Under the pieces are notes generated by a model, which ran no database searches, was not told the origin of the DNA, and was given only the letters and a program-made list of their open reading frames with translations. The position numbers were made by a program, and so were the translations under genes. Positions 4,604 through 8,983 of a stretch of DNA of 8,983 nucleotides are shown in pieces. Each line of letters begins with the position of its first letter. The stretch's first letter is position 1. The stretch is from Patescibacteria group bacterium (GTDB lineage: Bacteria; Patescibacteriota; UBA1384; JAHJRZ01): contig JAHJRZ010000042.1 in NCBI GenBank assembly GCA_018830605.1, positions 1-8,983 of the forward strand. The letters run 5' to 3'.

Positions 4604-4652
4604 TAAAAAAAGCTTGCGATTGATCTCAAGGGACGAGATTGACTCGCAAGCT
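4604..4652 (-). terminator. Rho-independent terminator of the 70-residue orphan gene
   Basis: AGCTTGCGA (4652-4644) pairs perfectly with TCGCAAGCT (4619-4611). An inner stem of ATCTC with GAGAT (4639-4635 with 4627-4623) is capped by a 7-nt loop, and a run of seven T follows. It starts 4 bp past the stop codon. Confidence 0.93.
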
Positions 4653-4656
4653 GTGG

Positions 4657-4869
4657 TTACCTCCCCATTCCGGGGATATGTCGGGTGCGAGCTCTGACGA
4701 GCGAAGCGGATTGCCACCGTGCTAAGGCAGCTAGCCCTGGCCCGCAAGCTCGCATGACTGCATCTCGCTCCTCCGCGGCTTTTTCAGGACTCATTAGCGG
4801 TCCTGGCTCGGGGATTGAATCAGGACCAAGAGATCTCGCCACGGGATGGACCCAGATTTTCATTCTCAC
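4657..4869 (-). CDS. GC-rich orphan small protein, 70 residues, unknown function
   Basis: No family recognised. The start is read as GTG at 4869-4867 because GGAGG (4881-4877) lies 7 nt upstream; an in-frame ATG two codons on (4863-4861) would have a 13-nt spacer. A six-codon frame (MEEVRK) overlaps the ribosome binding site and ends across the GTG, probably by chance. The product is rich in Ala, Pro, Arg and Gly (RSLGPDSIPEPGPL, EKAAEERDAVMRACGPGLAA, RTRHIPGMGR), has one Cys and no membrane segment. Ribosome binding site and strong terminator make it a real expressed unit despite its small size. Base composition is much more GC-rich than prfB and ybaB on either side, as in the other two orphans of the window. 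The plus-strand frame over the same bases lacks these signals. Confidence 0.72.
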   Translation of the reverse strand: MRMKIWVHPVARSLGPDSIPEPGPLMSPEKAAEERDAVMRACGPGLAALARWQSASLVRARTRHIPGMGR

Positions 4870-4909
4870 TTTCTCACCTCCTCCATCTTGAGGGATGTAT
4901 GGTCGATTA

Positions 4910-4915
4910 ATTATA
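4910..4915 (-). promoter_or_regulatory. Possible -10 box for the 70-residue gene
   Basis: A perfect TATAAT 40 bp upstream of the GTG start, in an AT-rich gap after prfB. No convincing -35 sits 16-18 bp further up (TTGCTT is 22 bp away), so the gene may instead depend partly on readthrough from prfB, behind which no terminator is seen. Confidence 0.35.
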
Positions 4916-4955
4916 TTTTAGACCTAATAATTATAAGAAGCAAATTTTTTTCAAT

Positions 4956-5945
4956 TTATGCTTGATTATTTTTTGAGCTCCATTCGAGATAACTTTGAAT
5001 AAAACCGTCAATATTTCCATCCAAGACGCCTTCGGCGTCTTTTGATTCATAATCAGTGCGGTGGTCTTTGACCATTTTGTAAGGATGCAGGACGTAAGAG
5101 CGGATTTGGTTGCCCCAGGCCGCCTGTTTTGTTTCGCCCTTGGCCGTTGCCACTTCGGCCTTGTGCTCCTCTGTCTGCAGTTTAGCAAGTTTTGAACGCA
5201 AAATTTTCATGGCTGTTTCTTTGTTTTGCAGTTGGCTTCTCTCGTTCTGCACACTCACCGAAATTTTAGTTGGTAGATGGGTAATACGTACGGCCGAGTC
5301 GGTCGTATTAACGCTCTGGCCGCCGTGGCCGGAACTGCGGAAAGTGTCAATTCTTAAATCTTCATCTTTTATCTCTAATTCTTTAGGGCTCTCGATTTCG
5401 GGCGTCACATCAACTAAAGCAAAAGAGGTTTGGCGTAAGTGCTGGGCATTAAACGGGCTTTGGCGGACCAGACGGTGCACACCTGATTCAGACTTCAATA
5501 ATCCGAAGGCATTATGTCCTTTTATTATTATAGTGGCATCCTTAATACCTGCTTCCGTACCCGTGTTTTTACCTATTAAATCGGCTTTTAAGTCCTTTTT
5601 TTCGGCATAGCGCAAATACATACGCAAGAGCATCTCCGCCCAATCCTGGGCCTCTACCCCGCCTGTGCCGGCCGAGATTTCAACAATAGCATTATTGGCG
5701 TCATATTTGCCTGAAAACAGGGTCAAAACCTCTAATTTTTTGAATTTTTCTTCAGTATCTGCCGCTTCAAACTCGTTTATCTCCTTTTTTAAATTAGAAT
5801 AATCTTGCGAGATTTGGTTGGCTTTTTCTCTATCCGTCCAGAAATCAGATTCAGCCATTTCTTTTTCAATTTCAAGCAAGCGATTTTTTTTCGCCTCAAT
5901 ATTTAAAATTTTGGCTAATTTTTCTTTTTTCTCTTCAATTGACAT
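4956..5945 (-). CDS. prfB: Peptide chain release factor 2
   Basis: RF2 reads UAA and UGA and triggers peptide release. Of 329 residues, the first part is a helical domain (1-75). The recognition motif SPF is at 163-165 (RQSPFNAQHLRQTSF) and identifies RF2 rather than RF1. The catalytic GGQ is at 208-210 in SSGHGGQSVNTTDSAVRITHLPT, where Ser and Thr replace the His and Lys often found after GGQ. The C-terminal part ends with the usual SYVLHPYKMVKDHRT segment. The frame is continuous from the ATG at 5945: the in-frame UGA and +1 frameshift that autoregulates prfB in many bacteria, expected near LAKILNIEAKK (10-20), is absent, and the N-terminus is about 10 residues shorter than in E. coli. The promoter places the start site about 9 nt before the ATG, so the message may be nearly leaderless. 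Confidence 0.97.
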   Translation of the reverse strand: MSIEEKKEKLAKILNIEAKKNRLLEIEKEMAESDFWTDREKANQISQDYSNLKKEINEFEAADTEEKFKKLEVLTLFSGKYDANNAIVEISAGTGGVEAQDWAEMLLRMYLRYAEKKDLKADLIGKNTGTEAGIKDATIIIKGHNAFGLLKSESGVHRLVRQSPFNAQHLRQTSFALVDVTPEIESPKELEIKDEDLRIDTFRSSGHGGQSVNTTDSAVRITHLPTKISVSVQNERSQLQNKETAMKILRSKLAKLQTEEHKAEVATAKGETKQAAWGNQIRSYVLHPYKMVKDHRTDYESKDAEGVLDGNIDGFIQSYLEWSSKNNQA

Positions 5946-5960
5946 ATTGTTTCAACCTTA

Positions 5961-5989
5961 ATCTTATCTTTGTTTTTGGTTTGAGTCAA
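5961..5989 (-). promoter_or_regulatory. prfB promoter
   Basis: TTGACT (5989-5984), 17-bp spacer, TAAGAT (5966-5961), the same -10 as rplJ. It follows the upstream terminator with a 2-bp gap. The predicted start near 5954 is only about 9 nt before the prfB ATG. Confidence 0.78.
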
Positions 5990-5991
5990 CC

Positions 5992-6021
5992 AAAAATCCC
6001 CCGCATTTGCAGGGGATTTTT
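5992..6021 (-). terminator. Terminator of the DUF11-repeat gene
   Basis: AAAAATCCCC (6021-6012) pairs with GGGGATTTTT (6001-5992); two further base pairs close a 4-nt loop. The T run is part of the stem, so it could also work in the opposite direction. It begins 19 bp past the stop codon at 6041. Confidence 0.9.
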
Positions 6022-6040
6022 ATCTTTATCTAACTTTTAT

Positions 6041-8008
6041 TTAAACTTTGTATTTGTAGATAATAAGGGCTGAACCGATAGCCATAATCACCAGAGCAAT
6101 AATCGCCAAAGTCTCCAGAGGTGTTCCGGTCGGAGTTAGGGTTGTAATACCTTTAACTTGGGGAGTTGGGGTTGGAATAACTTGGCAGACAACATTAGTA
6201 TAAGCAAAAGATTTGGCTTTTAGCTCGCCTGCAGTGGCAATTGCCTTATTTTCAATTTTTGAGCCGCAGGCAATCTCGGAATTTACCTTGGCCTGAAAGA
6301 CGGCGGTGATTGTTTCGCCGGGCTTTAAGTTTCCAAGAGATATATTTTGTTTGAATAAATCAACCGTAGTAATTACTTGACCATTAGGCAGAATGATTGA
6401 GAGTGAGCTGGCGACATAAGAAACGGGGATCGGCAGAACATCACGTAGGGTGACATTCAAGGCGTCAGAATCGCCGTCATTTTTAATCACCATCTTATAT
6501 TCAAGAGTGTCTCCGCTTTTAGCATTATTTTCTTTGACATAAGTTGTTTCGTTTTGGCTTACATCGCGAACCATCTTCTCAATGGTTAAGTGAGGGTTCT
6601 GAATTACTGGGGGACGTTTTTCAATAATAATTATTACCCAGTTGCCATAAATATTTCTCATCTCAAGATCTGAGTTGGCTGGTTGAGAGAATACCTTGAC
6701 TTTGAAGGTGAAATCAATTCTTTGACCCGCAGCGATATTTATCGAAGGATAGACAATAGTATTTCCTTCCATGTGTCCAGAATTACCAATAGAGATAATT
6801 TGGGCATTATCAAGGACATCAGAAAGGTCATCGCTAACTATAAAATTCATTTGCGTGCCATTGCCGATATTCTTGGTAATAAGATGATATTCAATAACAT
6901 CACCCTCTTTGGCCGGAACTCTCGTAGCATCAATGTTTTGGGTAATATTCCAGGCATTTTTTGATTTTTCAATTTCCGGCACTGCTGGTATTTTGACGAT
7001 AACACGAGCTTGGTCTTCGTCGCGTAAACCACCTGCAACGGTAATAATTCCAGTATTAACAAGCACTGTTTGAATTGAGACATCAGCAACCCGAGCCTTG
7101 AAAATAATATAAGCACTTTCACCTCGGCCAAAAGTTCCAATTGAAGCACCGCTACCGAACAACTCGGCGCCAACAGGTGAATTGCCAGTTGAACGATAAA
7201 TAGTACCTGAACCAAGAATAAAGGTTAAACCGGCAGGTAAATTATCTTTAACGGCAACATTCCCTGCAGCAGCATCTCCGTCGTTATTGAATGAGAGTCT
7301 AAAAGCAACCTCTTCACTTCTTGTAGCTTCGATTTCTTTTCTCCAATCAAAGATTCCGTGGCCGAGATTTGTCTTACTTACAAATTTCTCGAGCGCGATA
7401 TTTGGATTTGTGGGAGGCGGGGTGGGCATGTGCTTTAATCTTACCTGAAATAAAACATAACCGGCATATTGCCAGCAGCCTTTAATCCCGTTGAGGTTGA
7501 CACCTGCCGGAGTGGTGATTCCGTCAGGCAATGGTTGGCCTGTTCCTTCCGGACTTCCCTGGCGATTAGGATACCAGACGGTTGAACCAGGAATATATTC
7601 AACACCTTGAGTTTGATTGGAATTAATAGTCAGGGTGTCTTTGACTGCCTCAGCATTAGCGGCCCAGAGTTTAGCGTTTAAGATTTGTGTTTGTTTTTCG
7701 CCTGAAGGCAGAGCAATGCTGATGCGGGTATTTTTAGCGGTCGTTCCTTCAATAAAGTTGTGGTAATAGACTAAAACCGCGACCGCGTCCCCTGATTTTC
7801 CTGCCACTGGATCTGACCAAGTGGCGGAACCGGGATTTTGCGTTGAGTTCGCTCCCCTAATTAATTTTTGGTCCCCAGGCAGGCCGTTAAAAATCGGCCC
7901 ATCTGCACTGATTGCCGGGGCAAAGGACATGGCTAAAATTCCTGCCATTAGAATAATGGCAAAGATTTTAGCGCTTTTTGATCTTAAGATCTTTTTTAAT
8001 TTTTCCAT
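6041..8008 (-). CDS. Secreted, membrane- or wall-anchored surface protein with DUF11-like repeats
   Basis: The 655 residues start with a Sec signal peptide: basic KLKKILRSKSAK, hydrophobic 15-33, likely cleavage after AISA (35). Then come Ig-like beta domains. A first, less regular one spans about 60-192. Three DUF11-type repeats open with IALEKFVS (204), PEIEKSKN (344) and LTIEKMVR (474) and carry hallmark strings such as FRLSFNNDGDAAAGNVAVKDNLPAGL (236-261) and YKMVIKNDGDSDALNVTLRDVLP (504-526). Pro/Thr linkers occur at 193-202 and 610-616. The end is LTPTG (624-628), a hydrophobic helix (about 633-650) and a YKYKV tail, laid out like a cell-wall sorting signal but with a non-standard motif; plain membrane anchoring is the alternative. 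Cys581 and Cys608 could form a disulfide. It has its own promoter and terminator. No ribosome binding site is visible in its AT-rich leader. A role in the cell envelope or adhesion is inferred. Confidence 0.88.
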   Translation of the reverse strand: MEKLKKILRSKSAKIFAIILMAGILAMSFAPAISADGPIFNGLPGDQKLIRGANSTQNPGSATWSDPVAGKSGDAVAVLVYYHNFIEGTTAKNTRISIALPSGEKQTQILNAKLWAANAEAVKDTLTINSNQTQGVEYIPGSTVWYPNRQGSPEGTGQPLPDGITTPAGVNLNGIKGCWQYAGYVLFQVRLKHMPTPPPTNPNIALEKFVSKTNLGHGIFDWRKEIEATRSEEVAFRLSFNNDGDAAAGNVAVKDNLPAGLTFILGSGTIYRSTGNSPVGAELFGSGASIGTFGRGESAYIIFKARVADVSIQTVLVNTGIITVAGGLRDEDQARVIVKIPAVPEIEKSKNAWNITQNIDATRVPAKEGDVIEYHLITKNIGNGTQMNFIVSDDLSDVLDNAQIISIGNSGHMEGNTIVYPSINIAAGQRIDFTFKVKVFSQPANSDLEMRNIYGNWVIIIIEKRPPVIQNPHLTIEKMVRDVSQNETTYVKENNAKSGDTLEYKMVIKNDGDSDALNVTLRDVLPIPVSYVASSLSIILPNGQVITTVDLFKQNISLGNLKPGETITAVFQAKVNSEIACGSKIENKAIATAGELKAKSFAYTNVVCQVIPTPTPQVKGITTLTPTGTPLETLAIIALVIMAIGSALIIYKYKV

Positions 8009-8050
8009 AATTAATTATTTATTATTATTTATCTAATCATTATTTCCGAA

Positions 8051-8079
8051 ATACTATCATATTTTTTTATTTATGTCAA
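8051..8079 (-). promoter_or_regulatory. Promoter of the DUF11-repeat gene
   Basis: TTGACA (8079-8074), 17-bp spacer, TAGTAT (8056-8051) with upstream TGA. Transcription would start near 8044, leaving a 36-nt leader without a ribosome binding site. Confidence 0.82.
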
Positions 8080-8175
8080 CTAAATTTTATGTTTTGATAA
8101 TATTTTACAGATTTTTAAAATTTTATAAGGTTAATAGCGTCACTTTTCACGTAGCTGTTTGAAAAGATTGGTAAT

Positions 8176-8266
8176 CCTCTATATCGCTGAAAAAATTTGT
8201 TTTTTGCAATGAATAGAGGGCGAAGGGGCCAAGATTCTCGAGATCGAGAATTGCTTGACTCCTTCG
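8176..8266 (-). terminator. Two consecutive hairpins downstream of the secreted orphan gene
   Basis: The first, 18 bp past the stop codon, pairs CGAAGG (8266-8261) with CCTTCG (8226-8221) and contains ATTCTCGA/TCGAGAAT with a 2-nt centre. The second pairs CCTCTAT (8219-8213) with ATAGAGG (8182-8176) around an A6/T6 core. No T run follows the first hairpin directly, so it is an atypical terminator or an RNA-protecting structure. The rest of the gap to the next gene (8080-8175) shows nothing I can name. Confidence 0.55.
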
Positions 8267-8284
8267 CCACGGGAAGGCCGGTGC

Positions 8285-8983
8285 CTAGTAAGGCGGTGCG
8301 GGGGGCACCGGCGGAGGAACGATCGGCGGGTTGGGGAATGGCTTGCAGAAGCGTGTTGGTCGGCTTCTGTTGCCAAATCCCCAGCCGACCCCAATGTCAG
8401 CGCCTGCAGATCTCGTATGGACGATCTGAGCGCCGGCGTGCGGCTGACGCGGAGCCGGTGGTACCGGTGTCGGACAACTCAAGTTGACCACCGGAGCCGG
8501 ACACTGCTGCGGCGTCGGGCACTCCACCTTTGGGTAGACATTCACCACAGGCGGAGGCGTCGGCAGCGGTGGAGGCGGCGGAATGCAGATCGGCGCGGGC
8601 GGTGGTGCGCAGGGCGGCGGTGCTTCCGGTAGTTGGGGTTTAGGTACAAAGTACCGCCCCGTTGCCGGATTGCCGCAACGTCCCGCGCGGATGATCTCTC
8701 GCCATTCACCGTGGCAGGGGACGATCTCGTCAACTACATAGAAAACGAAATCCCCCTTGTGCAGCCATCCGCGGTAAGTCCCGCCGGCGAATGTGCCGTG
8801 CTTGAAGGTCACGGTCGCCTTCAGGTCGCAGGGCAGAGTATCGGTCAGTTGGCCGTTGAGGTCGGCGTTAGTGCCGTCCCAGGGCCGCGAGACCGAGACC
8901 ATCCAGCTCAAGTCGTTGTTGCCGGAGTTGATGTCACCGACAGTGGCCGCGCTGGCGACAGCGACGGCCAAAAAAACGACTAG
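8285..8983 (-). CDS. Secreted Cys- and Pro-rich orphan protein, N-terminus outside the window
   Basis: The frame is open to the window edge; 232 residues are visible. The first ones (LVVFLAVAVASAATVGD) are the hydrophobic core and cleavage site of a signal peptide, so the true start lies beyond 8983; the TTG at 8971 is inside it. A domain of about 110 residues follows, with Cys in LPCDLK, VPCHGEW and RAGRCGNPATGRYF. Next is a stretch with many proline runs (PPPCAPPPAPICIPPPPPLP, then CPTPQQCPAPVVNLSCPTP) and a tail with GADIGVGWGFGNRSRP, ending in more Pro. The spaced cysteines suggest disulfides outside the cytoplasm. I cannot place it in a family; a cell-surface or secreted role is inferred from signal peptide and composition only. 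It is strikingly GC-rich beside the AT-rich DUF11-repeat gene. Two hairpins follow the stop codon. Confidence 0.8.
   Translation of the reverse strand, partial: LVVFLAVAVASAATVGDINSGNNDLSWMVSVSRPWDGTNADLNGQLTDTLPCDLKATVTFKHGTFAGGTYRGWLHKGDFVFYVVDEIVPCHGEWREIIRAGRCGNPATGRYFVPKPQLPEAPPPCAPPPAPICIPPPPPLPTPPPVVNVYPKVECPTPQQCPAPVVNLSCPTPVPPAPRQPHAGAQIVHTRSAGADIGVGWGFGNRSRPTRFCKPFPNPPIVPPPVPPAPPY

Noticed and set aside
4861..4888. Regulatory mini-ORF (MEEVRK) before the 70-residue gene
   Set aside because: It consists mainly of the ribosome binding site itself and has none of its own, so it is most likely chance.
8255..8983. Plus-strand frames opposite the secreted orphan (8255-8632, 8633-8983)
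   Set aside because: Arg-rich mirrors of the proline runs; the minus frame has a coherent signal peptide and patterned cysteines.

Overview
The window looks like a piece of an AT-rich, small-genome bacterium, most plausibly a member of the Candidate Phyla Radiation (Patescibacteria, Parcubacteria-like). The reasons are indirect: short intergenic gaps, translation genes in unusual neighbourhoods (ybaB-pth-rplA), a cell-surface DUF11 protein, many palindromic repeats (some inside genes), and very GC-rich orphan genes between AT-rich core genes. The code looks standard: prfB (RF2) is present and no reading frame needs UGA as an amino acid. All eleven genes lie on the minus strand, so transcription runs from high to low coordinates.

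Layout in transcription order: (i) 8983-8285, 5'-truncated GC-rich secreted Cys/Pro-rich orphan, followed by two hairpins; (ii) 8079-5992, a surface protein with DUF11-like repeats, own sigma70-type promoter and terminator; (iii) 5989-4956, prfB with its own promoter; (iv) 4915-4604, a GC-rich 70-residue orphan with strong ribosome binding site and terminator; (v) 4588-2828, ybaB-pth-rplA; (vi) 2768-1812, a GC-rich 251-residue orphan with promoter, structured leader and terminator; (vii) 1762-1, rplJ-rplL-tgt (tgt cut by the window edge), preceded by an L10 leader RNA with an attenuator hairpin.

Most named genes serve translation: L10 and L7/L12 form the ribosomal stalk, L1 its opposite stalk, RF2 terminates at UAA/UGA, Pth rescues peptidyl-tRNA, and Tgt modifies tRNA. 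YbaB/EbfC is a nucleoid-associated protein. Five promoters with exact 17-bp spacers can be read, so the genes are mostly short independent units.

The most notable signals are: palindromic DNA kept in frame inside tgt and rplA, with a smaller case in the rplL hinge; two nested four-arm inverted repeats that share a layout but differ by compensating changes, each just upstream of a -35 box; three GC-rich orphan genes, two of them with their own expression signals; and an L10 leader whose base stem competes with a terminator hairpin.
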